A stretch of 23,220 nt of DNA, taken from the IMG/VR virus record IMGVR_UViG_3300042507_001968, positions 1 to 23,220 of that record. One strand, given 5' to 3'. This document shows, piece after piece, positions 1 to 8,888 of the stretch. Made by a program: the position numbers and the translations under genes. Each line of letters begins with the position of its first letter. Positions within the stretch are counted from its first letter, which is position 1. The notes beneath the pieces are model-generated. The model was not told the DNA's origin and did no database searches. It saw only the letters and a program-made list of their open reading frames with translations. This DNA is from a virus.

Positions 1-126
1 CACTTTGGTATTGAGCCATTTGATTTCATTAAGATGCCCCGAAGGGCAACACTTGCAAAGTATAGAGATGAGATTGCAGCAGCAGTAAAAAAAGACATAC
101 AAAACAATTTAAGAAATGAACTTTAA
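1..126 (+). CDS. C-terminal end of a phage morphogenesis/tail-completion-like protein (partial)
   Basis: Frame 1 is open from the window edge to a TAA at 124-126, giving the last 41 residues of a gene that starts outside the window. The visible tail has a PFDFIKMPRRATL segment followed by a charged helix. This loosely resembles the C-terminus of small phage virion-morphogenesis or HK97 gp10-like proteins, which often end with a conserved proline/arginine segment and an amphipathic helix. The stop overlaps the next gene by 11 bp, so the two are probably translated together. Its position just before tail-tip genes fits a head-tail or tail-completion role, but the assignment is weak because most of the protein is missing. 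Confidence 0.45.
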   Translation, partial: HFGIEPFDFIKMPRRATLAKYRDEIAAAVKKDIQNNLRNEL

Positions 127-1204
127 CGAACAACCAAGCGGGCGTGTTGGGGCGTTGTCCTCGATGATATATCAGGCATATGATAGCCTTTATGCAAGTG
201 CTGGATTCTATTATGAATTTAAAGTATTTGCGTGGAGTGGTACAACTACCATCCCAGCGAACCCCAATGCAACTATTCAAAAATTCCCTGACCAATTTGG
301 TAGCGGAAGGGCGTGGATAGATGTACATAAGATTGTACAACAACAACTCACAAGTGATTTCTTTACGGATGGCACTTATAAACCAAACATTGGTGGGGGT
401 GCTTGTTATGTTGCGGTAAAAGTACAAGGGAAATATACAGCTGGTTCAACCTCGGTGGTGACATCCAACACGGTGTTGGCTACAATGGGCTATGTATATA
501 CCTCGGAAGGGTTTAACGCCTCTTTAACAGGTCCCGTGTTCACCGATAAGGAAACATTTTATATTACACAAGGTGCTGAATCGTATTACATTTGGTACGA
601 TGCCGATGTAATTACTGGCATCACCATTGGTGCAACTACAATCACACCCAACACGGTAAGCACATCTTCAACCAAAATTCAGGGAGTGGATTTGATTCAG
701 TTGTTATCGGCTGCGGCAGTTAGCGGAAACACCAACGTGACGTTCACAACGGCTTCAACATCTTATGTATTCCCGATTGTGAGAAATTGTTTAAATCGAT
801 ACGGGAATGTAACTGCACATTTTTTAAATAAGTGGGGTGTGTACGATTCGTATTGCTTTAATGCGGTGAGCAAAAAGACGCAAAATGTATCATCTGAAAT
901 TTACGAGAAGCCTATTTACCGACAAACTGATTTATCACAGGCGTGGGATTACGGTGTGCAAGTGATGACACCTTTTAACGTGAACGCAAAAACCCAGTTA
1001 ACAATCAACACGAATTGGATTCCTGAAAACGATAACCAAGTAATTCAACAAATGTTTTTGAGTAGTTCAATAATTGTAGATGATTTTTCAGCAAGGGTGA
1101 CGGATTCGGCATTTGCAGAAAAGAAACGTGTAAACGACAAGTTAATCGACTACACTATTCAACTTGAATTTAACCAGCCTTTAATAAATAAGATAGTACG
1201 ATGA
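116..1204 (+). CDS. Putative tail structural protein, family not recognised
   Basis: A 362-residue protein rich in Thr, Ser, Asn and aromatic residues, with alternating patterns typical of beta-rich virion proteins. I see no signal peptide, membrane segment or recognisable catalytic motif. It begins with MNFNEQPSGRVGAL and ends at a TGA that overlaps the ATG of the 876-residue gene (ATGA), so it is translationally coupled to a tail-tip protein. Lying upstream of that protein and of the tape measure, it is best read as a tail-tip or distal-tail component. This is inference from context. The ATG at 116 is the first start in frame after the upstream coding end. Confidence 0.6.
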   Translation: MNFNEQPSGRVGALSSMIYQAYDSLYASAGFYYEFKVFAWSGTTTIPANPNATIQKFPDQFGSGRAWIDVHKIVQQQLTSDFFTDGTYKPNIGGGACYVAVKVQGKYTAGSTSVVTSNTVLATMGYVYTSEGFNASLTGPVFTDKETFYITQGAESYYIWYDADVITGITIGATTITPNTVSTSSTKIQGVDLIQLLSAAAVSGNTNVTFTTASTSYVFPIVRNCLNRYGNVTAHFLNKWGVYDSYCFNAVSKKTQNVSSEIYEKPIYRQTDLSQAWDYGVQVMTPFNVNAKTQLTINTNWIPENDNQVIQQMFLSSSIIVDDFSARVTDSAFAEKKRVNDKLIDYTIQLEFNQPLINKIVR

Positions 1205-3831
1205 GATTTTCACTTGTTATTGAAAATGTGGCGGTGGATTTGTTCAATGATGAATCCATACAACTTGTACGACAAATTAAGGACTATCAGGATTTATCAA
1301 ATAGCAAAACCGACTTTACACAACAATTTGTAATACCATCCACAAGTATCAATGATCCGATATTCCAAAACTACTTTGATGAGAATGCGGTGTTTAGTGG
1401 TTGGAACGCATTTATAAAATTAGATGCTCAAATATTCATTCATTCGCTTCCTGTGTTTACGGGGTGCGTTGAGTTAACGGGTGTTGAGTTCAAAAACGGA
1501 TTGCCACGCCAATATAACCTTGTTTTCTACGGGCAAGGGAAAAATGCAATGTCTCAATGGGGCGAAAAAACCCTACAAGAAATAGATTGGAGTGATTACA
1601 ACCACGTTGTCAGTTATGCCAATGTGATTTCATCTTGGGGCGGTGGCTTGGTTGGTGGTTCAATTTTATATCCAATAGTTGATTGGTACAAGGGAATGCA
1701 GTATTGCAGAACCCCAACGGTTCAAAACAATATGTATGGGGGTGGTACTGCCCTAAATGGTGGATTTTTGGTTAACGATTTACGCCCAGCAGTCCTTTTA
1801 AAGGATATGATAAGCACTTGTTTTGATTCTATTGGTTATACGTTATCAGGTTCGTTATTGGATAGAGATGAGTTTGATGATTTGTATGTTGCCCCAATGG
1901 GGACATCAGGACCGATTCAGAATAGTTCAAACCAAAATGCAAAATTCAAGGTTACATCAGGAAGCCAAACAATTACAACTCCTGCCTTTGGATATCAATT
2001 TTTAACATTTACAACGGTTGTAAGTAATCCAAGTGGGGCTTGGAATAGTATAAATAATTGGTATTTGACATATTTACAAGGTGATTACACCTTTAGATTT
2101 TCTTGCGATGTAACTGCTAATGGTGGATCGGTTGCATTTGTTTTTGCGGGGGCAAATAATCCTTTTAGTTATAATAACTCAATTACGGGTACTGGTCCTT
2201 ATTCAGTAGAATACACCGTTAGTTTCAATACAAATGTAAAAGCACAAATTGCAATAGTTGCTGCAAGTGGGTGTACAATTAATAATTTAGTTTTTGAATT
2301 AATTAAAGTTCCATTTGGAATTGAAGGTACAACCCTCAACATTGTTGACACGATGCCACAAATGAAGGTTAGTGACTTTATGAACGGAATTTTGAAAACC
2401 TTTAATGGGGTTTTAATTCCAGTTAACCAAACCGAATTTGAGTTACACAACATTGATGATTATTACGCCCTCGGTAGTACAAAAGATTGGACAAAATACA
2501 TTGATGTGGAAAACATACGACACGAAAAAATGTCGATACCACGCCAAATAGAAATGAAACACAAGGAAGGTGAAGACCAAGGCTCTTTGAATTTTGTATC
2601 TAATTTCAATCGTTTGTTTGGTGAGATAAAGGCTTCGCCTGATGTTGACTTTGCCAACGATGAGTTAATGATTGAAACCCCATTCAATGTACTTGTACCA
2701 TCAATCATAAAAGAGGTCAATGACAAGGGGCAATATGTAGGCAATACTAATTTGCAAATTCCCGTGATGCTTGACAACGACAATAAGCAAGTCAAACACG
2801 ACTTACTTTTGTTTTACTATGTCGGTCAAACCAACACGACTTACACCTATGACCTGAACCAAACAACACAATTTGCTTACCCTTTAATTTCAAGTTACTC
2901 CGAATTCCCAACGACTGAAAATTCATATAGTTTGGCGTTCGGTTTAGAAACTACCATCCAAGGGGATATGGCAACCAAAACGATGTTCACCCAGTATTGG
3001 CAAAAGTATTTATCACGCCTATTCTCATCAAGAAGCCGTGTGGTTTATTTCTCTGCTATCTTACCCGTTGGGGAGTGGTTAAATTTGCAAATGAATGACA
3101 CGATTGCCGTGAGTGGTAATTACTACAAAATTCAGCAAATAGAATACGATATGCTGAATGAACGTGCATCGCTTCAATTAATCAGTTATCCTGATGTTGA
3201 CATTTTACGAATCGCCTCTGATGGAATTACACCAAGTTGGGAAAATGCCACAAGCAACCCAGCAGGTACAACCCTTTTGAATGGTGATATAGTTGGAAGG
3301 GCAATTACCAACGCCATCCCCTTGGTGGGTGGTGGCTTGTCAACTGGTACACTTGGAAAAGTTGAGTATTTAGATTCCAATACAAATTGGCATCAAGGTA
3401 GTTTGAATGAGTTGGTAAAAAGAAAACGAATCAAAACGGGGCAAGGACTTGACCAAACGGTTACAATTCCAACAAATGAAACTTATGTTGTTGTGCCATT
3501 GACAACCGAGTATCAAACTGGTGACACCCAAGACTTGGTATTTTCAACGGCTACCGATTCAATAACGCCCTTGTATGGCGGTCAATTTAAAATCACTGCC
3601 GAGTTATCTTATGAACACGGACAAAGCCACGATTTGACATTCGCAATAATGGTTGGCGGTAAGCCTACTTTTTCAATTGCGGTATTAACCTCCAATAAAG
3701 GAAATGCAACTTTGAACGGGTACTTTGACATTCCTTTGTCAGCACCTATACAAATGGCACTAAAAAAATCAAGTGGAAGTAGTCACGCCATAGATATAGG
3801 GGTGGCAACGCTAATGGTTGAGCATATATGA
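1201..3831 (+). CDS. Large tail-tip/baseplate-like protein with C-terminal jelly-roll-like domain
   Basis: An 876-residue protein coupled to its upstream neighbour by ATGA. The N-terminal part (about residues 1-130: LVIENVAVDLF, then QFVIPSTSINDPIF) resembles the start of large tail-tip proteins seen in Bacteroidetes phages. The middle is long and beta-rich. The last roughly 85 residues (from about 793, YGGQFKITAELSY to GVATLMVEHI) have the strand pattern of a C1q/TNF-like jelly roll, a fold often used for receptor contact. Its place between another tail protein and the tape measure supports a tail-tip adhesin or hub role. The jelly-roll call is by eye and needs a profile or structure comparison. 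Confidence 0.6.
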   Translation: MRFSLVIENVAVDLFNDESIQLVRQIKDYQDLSNSKTDFTQQFVIPSTSINDPIFQNYFDENAVFSGWNAFIKLDAQIFIHSLPVFTGCVELTGVEFKNGLPRQYNLVFYGQGKNAMSQWGEKTLQEIDWSDYNHVVSYANVISSWGGGLVGGSILYPIVDWYKGMQYCRTPTVQNNMYGGGTALNGGFLVNDLRPAVLLKDMISTCFDSIGYTLSGSLLDRDEFDDLYVAPMGTSGPIQNSSNQNAKFKVTSGSQTITTPAFGYQFLTFTTVVSNPSGAWNSINNWYLTYLQGDYTFRFSCDVTANGGSVAFVFAGANNPFSYNNSITGTGPYSVEYTVSFNTNVKAQIAIVAASGCTINNLVFELIKVPFGIEGTTLNIVDTMPQMKVSDFMNGILKTFNGVLIPVNQTEFELHNIDDYYALGSTKDWTKYIDVENIRHEKMSIPRQIEMKHKEGEDQGSLNFVSNFNRLFGEIKASPDVDFANDELMIETPFNVLVPSIIKEVNDKGQYVGNTNLQIPVMLDNDNKQVKHDLLLFYYVGQTNTTYTYDLNQTTQFAYPLISSYSEFPTTENSYSLAFGLETTIQGDMATKTMFTQYWQKYLSRLFSSRSRVVYFSAILPVGEWLNLQMNDTIAVSGNYYKIQQIEYDMLNERASLQLISYPDVDILRIASDGITPSWENATSNPAGTTLLNGDIVGRAITNAIPLVGGGLSTGTLGKVEYLDSNTNWHQGSLNELVKRKRIKTGQGLDQTVTIPTNETYVVVPLTTEYQTGDTQDLVFSTATDSITPLYGGQFKITAELSYEHGQSHDLTFAIMVGGKPTFSIAVLTSNKGNATLNGYFDIPLSAPIQMALKKSSGSSHAIDIGVATLMVEHI

Positions 3832-3971
3832 TAACACAAATAATTAAATTAGTCCAAACTAACGAGTTTTATGGCGTTAGTTCAAATGTAGAGATAGCCA
3901 AAGGGGCGTACCAATACGCCACAACTTGGAAGCAAACATTTAAAAAAGTAAAAAGATGGCAGAAAAAATAG
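3828..3971 (+). CDS. Small tail-module protein (47 aa)
   Basis: A 47-codon frame that fills the gap between the tail-tip gene and the tape measure. Its ATG overlaps the upstream stop (ATGA at 3828-3831), and it ends at a TAG at 3969-3971, 16 bp inside the tape-measure gene. The product starts MITQIIKLVQTNEFYG and ends in a basic, Trp-containing segment (TWKQTFKKVKRWQKK). Precise overlap at both ends argues for a real gene rather than a chance frame. No family is recognised. The position directly before a tape measure is where tail-assembly chaperones usually sit, but this protein is far shorter than those, so no function is claimed. Confidence 0.55.
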   Translation: MITQIIKLVQTNEFYGVSSNVEIAKGAYQYATTWKQTFKKVKRWQKK

Positions 3972-5677
3972 TCATACCAATAGAGGTACAAGGCTCAAAG
4001 GCAGTTAAAGACATTAACAAAGTCAATGATGCCCTTGATAATACGGGCAAGGCTGCCGAAGGTAGTAAAAAAGGCTTCGGAAGTTTAGCGGGGCTTTTAA
4101 AAGGCGGTCTTGGTATTGGGGCGGTAATGTCATTACTTGATAGCCTTGGCGGTGCATTGATGGAAAACCAAAAAGTTCAGGATTTAATGAACAAGGCTAT
4201 GGTGGTTTTTCAGGGCGTTGTCAATGGAGTTATTGAAGTTCTTGAACCATTGTTTGGATGGTTGGAAAAAGTATTCAAGGATCCAGTTAAATCAATCAAG
4301 GAATTTGGCGAATTGGTTAAGCAAAATTTGATTAATCGTTTTAACGGATTATTGGAATTGATACCGCAATTAGGTAAAGCACTTTCATTATTATTTAAGG
4401 GTGAGTTTACCGAGGCTGGTAAAGTAGCGGTTAACGCCTTTGGAAAAGTTGCACTTGGTGTTGAAGATACCGTTGGGTTAGTTGAAAAAGGTGTAAAGGT
4501 GGTAAGTGATGCGGTTGTAAAAATAGGCAAAGCCACAAAGAAAGCATTTGACAACAAAGATGCCCTTGCGGCTGCCGAAAATAACCTTGCGAGATTATCA
4601 ATTTTGTTTCAGGGTATCGTTGAGAAATATGATTTGATGGCTGAAAAGCAAAGGCAGTTGAGGGATGATGAAACCAAAACCATTGAAGAACGTATAAAAG
4701 CGAATGAGGAATTATCAAAGGTATTAGATGAAGGGCAGAAAAAAGAACGTGAAAACATTGAAGCCCGTATTGGCATCATCCAAATGCAAAATAATCTTTT
4801 GGGTAAAACCAAAGAACGGACAAACGAAATATTATCACTTCAACAAGAATTAACGGGAATTGACGCTAAATACGCTGGTCTTAAATCCGAGCAATTAACA
4901 AATATCAATTCACTTGAAAAAGAAAAAATCGAGTTAAAACGTGCCGAGGTTGAAGGCACACTTGAAGCGAATAAGATTATTGCAGATAGCGAAGCGGAAT
5001 TGGCTGCCGAGGGAATGGATCAGTTTGAGAAAAAGATGGCTGCCATCCAACAGGAATACGAAGCCCGTAGAAAGTTGCTTGATGATGAGGTAAGCCAGTT
5101 GAAGGAAGGCACACAAGCCTATGTTGATGCAACCAATGAAAAGAAAGTTTTGGATGCTCAATATACGGCAGACACAAAAGCCCTTGCAAAAGAACGTGCG
5201 GACTATGAAACCGAACAGGCGAAATTAGTTGCTGAAAACCAAATGAGTGCCGTGATGGGTGCTTTAAGTGGTGTTCAATCATTGGTAGGTGAAAATTCAA
5301 AATTTGGTAAAGCCCTTGCAGTATCTATGGCAATAATTGACACTTATTCAGGTGCAACAAAAGCACTTGCCCAAGGTGGTACATTTGGCTTTATTGGTGC
5401 TGCTGGTGTTATCGCATCGGGTTTGGCGAATGTCAGAGCCATTATGCAACAAGAATTGCCAGGCGTTGAAGGTGATAGTTCGGGCGGTGGAGTTTCAATG
5501 ACTGCACCCACAGGACCAAATGTGGGTATAATTAGCGGTCAGATAAATTCATCGGCTCAATTACTTGGTAGTTTGAATAATTCATTAAGCACCCCACCAA
5601 GGGCATACGTTGTCGGTCAAGATGTAAATAGTCAGCAAAGCCTTGATAGGCATATACGCCAAAATGCAACACTCTAA
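3956..5677 (+). CDS. Tail tape measure protein
   Basis: A 573-residue protein with the usual tape-measure make-up. It has a short N-terminal beta segment (KIVIPIEVQGSKAVKDINKV), a Gly-rich hydrophobic stretch near residues 40-70, and hydrophobic helices around 70-200. A long Glu/Lys/Ala-rich coiled-coil region spans about 210-430. The C-terminal part holds small-residue hydrophobic helices (GFIGAAGVIASGLANV). Tape measures span the tail lumen and set tail length. At about 0.15 nm per residue, 573 residues would give a tail of roughly 85-90 nm, an inference from the family rule. The gene lies at the end of the tail-tip genes and just before the capsid maturation protease. Confidence 0.85.
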   Translation: MAEKIVIPIEVQGSKAVKDINKVNDALDNTGKAAEGSKKGFGSLAGLLKGGLGIGAVMSLLDSLGGALMENQKVQDLMNKAMVVFQGVVNGVIEVLEPLFGWLEKVFKDPVKSIKEFGELVKQNLINRFNGLLELIPQLGKALSLLFKGEFTEAGKVAVNAFGKVALGVEDTVGLVEKGVKVVSDAVVKIGKATKKAFDNKDALAAAENNLARLSILFQGIVEKYDLMAEKQRQLRDDETKTIEERIKANEELSKVLDEGQKKERENIEARIGIIQMQNNLLGKTKERTNEILSLQQELTGIDAKYAGLKSEQLTNINSLEKEKIELKRAEVEGTLEANKIIADSEAELAAEGMDQFEKKMAAIQQEYEARRKLLDDEVSQLKEGTQAYVDATNEKKVLDAQYTADTKALAKERADYETEQAKLVAENQMSAVMGALSGVQSLVGENSKFGKALAVSMAIIDTYSGATKALAQGGTFGFIGAAGVIASGLANVRAIMQQELPGVEGDSSGGGVSMTAPTGPNVGIISGQINSSAQLLGSLNNSLSTPPRAYVVGQDVNSQQSLDRHIRQNATL

Positions 5678-5683
5678 ATCATT

Positions 5684-5695
5684 ATCGTTAATTAA
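5684..5695 (+). promoter_or_regulatory. Recurrent pre-start motif ATCGTTAATTAA (copy 1)
   Basis: The 12-mer ATCGTTAATTAA ends 3 nt before the ATG of the protease gene. The same element, with at most one change, lies 2-4 nt before the starts of the scaffold-like gene (6635) and the fibre gene (12753). It is not a Shine-Dalgarno sequence. It may be a translation-initiation element for highly expressed structural genes. Confidence 0.4.
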
Positions 5696-5698
5696 GAA

Positions 5699-6286
5699 AT
5701 GAAAATCGTTGAATTGATTTTGGATGAAGATAGTAAGGTAAGCGGTATTGATGCAATCAGTATCGTTGAAAGCCCCGCCATCGAATCCAATTTTATAGCA
5801 CTAAACAACCATCAAGTTAAATTCGCCACCGTTGATACGGATAAGCGGATTTTGATGGGACCAGCATTAATTCCAAATAAACCAATTTACCGAAACCAAG
5901 ATGGTGAGGAGTTTTATGTTTATTTTTCAAAGGCTACCATTGAGAAAGCAATGCAGTTGTACTTAAAAAAGGGCAACCAACACAACGCCACTTTGGAACA
6001 CGATGGTAAAATTAATGGTTTAACCTTGGTTGAATCTTGGATAAAGGTAGATGCTGAAAAAGATAAGAGTGCAGCCTATGGGATGAATGATCCAGTAGGT
6101 ACTTGGTACGTTTCAATGAAAGTTGATAACGAAGAAATATGGCAAGAATATGTGAAGAGTGGTAAAGTAAAGGGATTTTCCATTGAAGGTTTCTTTGCCG
6201 ATAAGTCAACCACTATGAGCAAAGAGGAAGTGATGTTAACAGAACTAAAAAAATTATTAAAACTATATGCAAAAGAAAGCAATTAA
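5699..6286 (+). CDS. Prohead maturation protease, XkdF-like serine protease
   Basis: A 195-residue protein matching the XkdF-like putative serine protease family of phage and PBSX-like elements. Recognisable landmarks are GIDAISIVESPAIESNF at 16-32, RILMGPALIPNKPIYR at 50-65, EEFYVYFSK at 70-78, HNATLEHDGK at 95-104, and GTWYVSMKVDNEEIW followed by KGFSIEGFF at 134-166. By analogy with herpesvirus-type prohead proteases, His101 and Ser161 are the likely catalytic pair; this is inferred. Such enzymes cleave scaffold and capsid precursors inside the procapsid. The gene lies one gene before a scaffold-like protein and two before the capsid protein, and carries the ATCGTTAATTAA motif just ahead of its ATG. 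Confidence 0.85.
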   Translation: MKIVELILDEDSKVSGIDAISIVESPAIESNFIALNNHQVKFATVDTDKRILMGPALIPNKPIYRNQDGEEFYVYFSKATIEKAMQLYLKKGNQHNATLEHDGKINGLTLVESWIKVDAEKDKSAAYGMNDPVGTWYVSMKVDNEEIWQEYVKSGKVKGFSIEGFFADKSTTMSKEEVMLTELKKLLKLYAKESN

Positions 6287-6596
6287 AATAAACCTTGCCT
6301 TATTAGACGAGGCTTCTAAAGTTACTCAAAACGCAATTACGGCACGAAAAGAATTAATTCAATTTGTTCAAGATTTGCAAAAAATCAGTTCATTGGTTGA
6401 CAAAGCAAAAGCAAAGGCAAAAGAAGGTAACGGCATTTACGATAATGGTAAATCAGTTGCAACAAAAATTGCAAGTCAAATGGAGAATATAGGTATTGAG
6501 CCAAGGAGTAGTGCTGAATACAATAAATTGTGGGAAGCAATAAATGATGTTCAAGACCAAATTTTAAAAATTGAATATTACACCAAAAATTTCTAA
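6267..6596 (+). CDS. Small helical protein of the capsid module (109 aa), unknown
   Basis: A 109-residue, Lys/Ala-rich and mostly helical protein (for instance SSLVDKAKAKAKEGNG), with no membrane segment or signal peptide. It overlaps the protease gene by 20 bp and precedes the scaffold-like gene. Its ATG at 6267 is the first in frame, inside the protease C-terminus. No family is recognised. A capsid-assembly accessory role is possible from position, but no motif supports it. Confidence 0.6.
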   Translation: MQKKAIKINLALLDEASKVTQNAITARKELIQFVQDLQKISSLVDKAKAKAKEGNGIYDNGKSVATKIASQMENIGIEPRSSAEYNKLWEAINDVQDQILKIEYYTKNF

Positions 6597-6618
6597 AAAC
6601 CCAACACCATTTAAAACA

Positions 6619-6630
6619 ATCGTTATTTAA
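6619..6630 (+). promoter_or_regulatory. Recurrent pre-start motif ATCGTTATTTAA (copy 2)
   Basis: This 12-mer differs from the copies at 5684 and 12739 by a single A-to-T change and ends 4 nt before the ATG at 6635. It lies in a true intergenic gap (6597-6634), so it is not constrained by coding. Confidence 0.4.
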
Positions 6631-6634
6631 TTAT

Positions 6635-7270
6635 ATGAGCAACGCAAAAGACATCCTTAACCGTGTATACGATATCGTAATGGGTAAGGAATCAACCGAG
6701 GAAACAAAGGTTGAATTAGCACAAGTAAAAACAATGGATGGTGAAGCCATCTTTGATGCAGAGGCGTTTGAGATAGGTAATGCAGTTTTCATCGTAACCG
6801 AAGAAGGTAACATCCCCGTACCAATGGGAGAATATATGCTTGAAGATGGAATGAAAATTGAAGTTGATGAGCAAGGCGTTATCGTTGAGGTTTCAATCGA
6901 AGGCGAAGAAAAAGAAGAGGAAATCGTTGAAGAAGTTATCGAAGCAAAAGACGAAATTGAAAAAGAGGAAACCGGTATGATGGAATCAATGCCTAAAAAG
7001 GTGGTGAAGTCAAAAACCGAAATGGAAGAATCTTATTTCTCTAAAATCGAAACTCGTTTAAGTGCTATCGAGAAAGCCAACGAAGATTTGAAAGCCGTTA
7101 ACGTGCAGTTATCTGCCGAGAACGAAGAGTTGAAAAAGCAACTTGCTGAAAGCCCAGCAGAACACACAAAGTTTAACCCCGAAGCCACTACACAAACCAA
7201 TGTGCAATTTAAAATTGGTGCAAGAAGAGGCGAAACAATCCAAGATAGAGTATTTAACCAATTATTTTAA
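6635..7270 (+). CDS. Probable capsid scaffolding protein
   Basis: A 211-residue acidic protein. A compact N-terminal domain (about 1-90, including VPMGEYMLEDGMKIEVDEQG) is followed by a Glu/Lys-rich stretch (90-125) and a coiled coil (about 135-170, KIETRLSAIEKANEDLKAVN and onward). The C-terminus is short and basic (KIGARRGETIQDRVFNQLF). Acidic helical proteins with a basic C-terminal contact, encoded between protease and capsid genes, are typical phage scaffolds removed by the protease after procapsid assembly. That position and composition are the evidence; no signature motif exists for the family. The final residues before the capsid gene may be the capsid-binding end. Confidence 0.7.
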   Translation: MSNAKDILNRVYDIVMGKESTEETKVELAQVKTMDGEAIFDAEAFEIGNAVFIVTEEGNIPVPMGEYMLEDGMKIEVDEQGVIVEVSIEGEEKEEEIVEEVIEAKDEIEKEETGMMESMPKKVVKSKTEMEESYFSKIETRLSAIEKANEDLKAVNVQLSAENEELKKQLAESPAEHTKFNPEATTQTNVQFKIGARRGETIQDRVFNQLF

Positions 7271-7282
7271 AAACCAAAAATC

Positions 7283-8218
7283 ATGTCAAATAGAAAAATT
7301 CATTTAAGCGGACCTACCATTTCCCCTAACACCTACGCTGGTCAGTTTGCGGGAAAATATATTGCCGCATCACTTTTGTCAGGTGATACCCTTGCAAAAG
7401 ATTTAATCACTCTTCATCCTAACGTAGCGTTCAAGCAAGTTATTCGTAACTGGCAGAACACCGTTGCCGTTGCTGACGCAACTTGCGACTTTACTGATTC
7501 TTCTTCAGTAACTTTGGGTGAATACGTTTTGACCACAACTGAAAAACAAGTTAACTTGCAATTGTGCAAAAATAACTTGCGTACAACTTGGGAAGCGGCT
7601 GAAGCGGGTTACTCTGCATTTGAAAAATTACCAGCATCGTTTGAAGAGTTCTTGTTGGCACAAGTTGCTGCCGAGGTTGCTCAATCAATCGAATTGGGTA
7701 TTTGGAAATCATCTTTGTTCTATGATTCAGCGGTAACTGCTGGTCAAGACGGTATGTTCGGTTACTTGGCTGATAACTCTGCAATCGCAGTAACAGGTTC
7801 AGGTGCAACAACTGGTTCAAACGTAGTTGCTCGTTTACAAGCGATGTTGGATGCTTCTCCAGCTGCTTTGTACGGTAAAGAAGGATTCCAATACTATGTT
7901 GGTCCAACTACAATGAAGGCTTACCAAGCGGCTCTTTCTGCTGGTAACTATAACTTCCAATTCTACGTTGGTGAGAAGCCTATGAACTTCCAAGGTATTC
8001 CTGTAAACCTTTGCCCAGGTCTTAACGATTCTGATTGTGTACTTGGTCTTAAATCTGACTTACACTTTGGTACTGGTTTGTTGAGCGATACTAACGAAGT
8101 TAAGGTTATCGATATGAGCGACATTGATGGAAGCCAAAACGTGCGTGTAATCATGCGTTTCACTGGTGGTATCATCGCAACTAACCCAACTCAACAAGTA
8201 ATTCTTAATATTTCCTAA
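7283..8218 (+). CDS. Major capsid protein
   Basis: A 311-residue protein, the expected size for a HK97-fold capsid subunit. It follows protease and scaffold genes and is followed by a strong intrinsic terminator, the usual setting for the most abundant virion protein. Codon choice looks more uniform than in neighbouring genes, with frequent gct, ggt, aac and cgt, suggesting high expression. It has a cluster at residues 80-130 that fits the long helix and E-loop region, and a C-terminal half with YYVGPTTMKAYQAAL and QVILNIS at the end. The N-terminus does not show a long delta domain, which agrees with a separate scaffold gene. Confidence 0.85.
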   Translation: MSNRKIHLSGPTISPNTYAGQFAGKYIAASLLSGDTLAKDLITLHPNVAFKQVIRNWQNTVAVADATCDFTDSSSVTLGEYVLTTTEKQVNLQLCKNNLRTTWEAAEAGYSAFEKLPASFEEFLLAQVAAEVAQSIELGIWKSSLFYDSAVTAGQDGMFGYLADNSAIAVTGSGATTGSNVVARLQAMLDASPAALYGKEGFQYYVGPTTMKAYQAALSAGNYNFQFYVGEKPMNFQGIPVNLCPGLNDSDCVLGLKSDLHFGTGLLSDTNEVKVIDMSDIDGSQNVRVIMRFTGGIIATNPTQQVILNIS

Positions 8219-8248
8219 TTAATAATCTGATTTGTAGTTCATCAAAGG

Positions 8249-8273
8249 GGGAGGGGTGATTCCCTCCCTTTTT
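8249..8273 (+). terminator. Intrinsic terminator after the capsid gene
   Basis: A GC-only stem except for one A/T pair (GGGAGGG at 8249-8255 with CCCTCCC at 8262-8268), a 6-nt loop and a run of five T's at 8269-8273. It lies 31 bp after the capsid stop and ends the capsid transcript or lowers read-through into the tail tube gene. Confidence 0.85.
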
Positions 8274-8292
8274 ATTTAAAAATCAAAATAAA

Positions 8293-8856
8293 ATGGCTTG
8301 TAATACATTAGCAAATAGATCAGAACCTTGCAAAGAGTTTGTAGGCGGTCTGCGTGGCGTGTTTTTAGTACCTTACGTTTTTTCAAACGTAGTTAGTAAA
8401 GATGCGAGTGGTTTAGTAACCTCAATTAATAACGGTGCGTCTCCAACGCCTGTTAAATCAACTGCATATTTTTGGGAATTGAAGGGCTTATCTACATTGG
8501 AGGTAAGTGGTGCTGCGTCACGTGACAACGGTACAACTGCATATACCCAAACTTTAACTCTATCTTTGAAGCCAAGCGGAAGCACTCCGAACGCTGCGGA
8601 TAGTGATGCGGAAATCTTCGATACCTTGACAAAAGGTCGTTGGAGAGTAATCGTTTGGGATAGAAATGATGTGTTCACACTTTTGGGTGAAACCGAAGGA
8701 ATGGACGCAACTACGGACGTTGAATCTTGGGGAACTCAAATGGGTGATGCTCGTTTGAACACCATTACCTTAATTGGTATGGAACCAACTCCAAAGGCAA
8801 TAGTTGACGCTGAATCTTATTCAGATATGTCAACGGTGGTAACATTGGCTTCTTAA
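8293..8856 (+). CDS. Probable major tail tube protein
   Basis: A 187-residue beta-rich protein standing alone between two intrinsic terminators, directly after the capsid gene. The size, abundance-type codon use and position fit the major tail (tube) subunit. Landmarks include WELKGLSTLEVSGAASRDNG (about 57-76), and DTLTKGRWRVIVWDRNDVF followed by an AT-rich linker segment (about 113-131). Tail tube proteins are poorly conserved in sequence, so the call depends on context. An alternative is another head decoration or tail subunit. The ATG at 8293 is preceded by an A-rich tract rather than a Shine-Dalgarno site, as usual in Bacteroidetes. Confidence 0.65.
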   Translation: MACNTLANRSEPCKEFVGGLRGVFLVPYVFSNVVSKDASGLVTSINNGASPTPVKSTAYFWELKGLSTLEVSGAASRDNGTTAYTQTLTLSLKPSGSTPNAADSDAEIFDTLTKGRWRVIVWDRNDVFTLLGETEGMDATTDVESWGTQMGDARLNTITLIGMEPTPKAIVDAESYSDMSTVVTLAS

Positions 8857-8888
8857 GTTTTCCATATTTCTTGTTTAGGTTTCAAGGG

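Noticed and set aside
29-427. Long open frames on the - strand, for example 29-427, 2463-2795, 7551-7907 and 19880-20218
   Set aside because: They lie fully inside well-supported + strand genes, have no matching promoter or recognisable protein features, and are mirror effects of codon bias.
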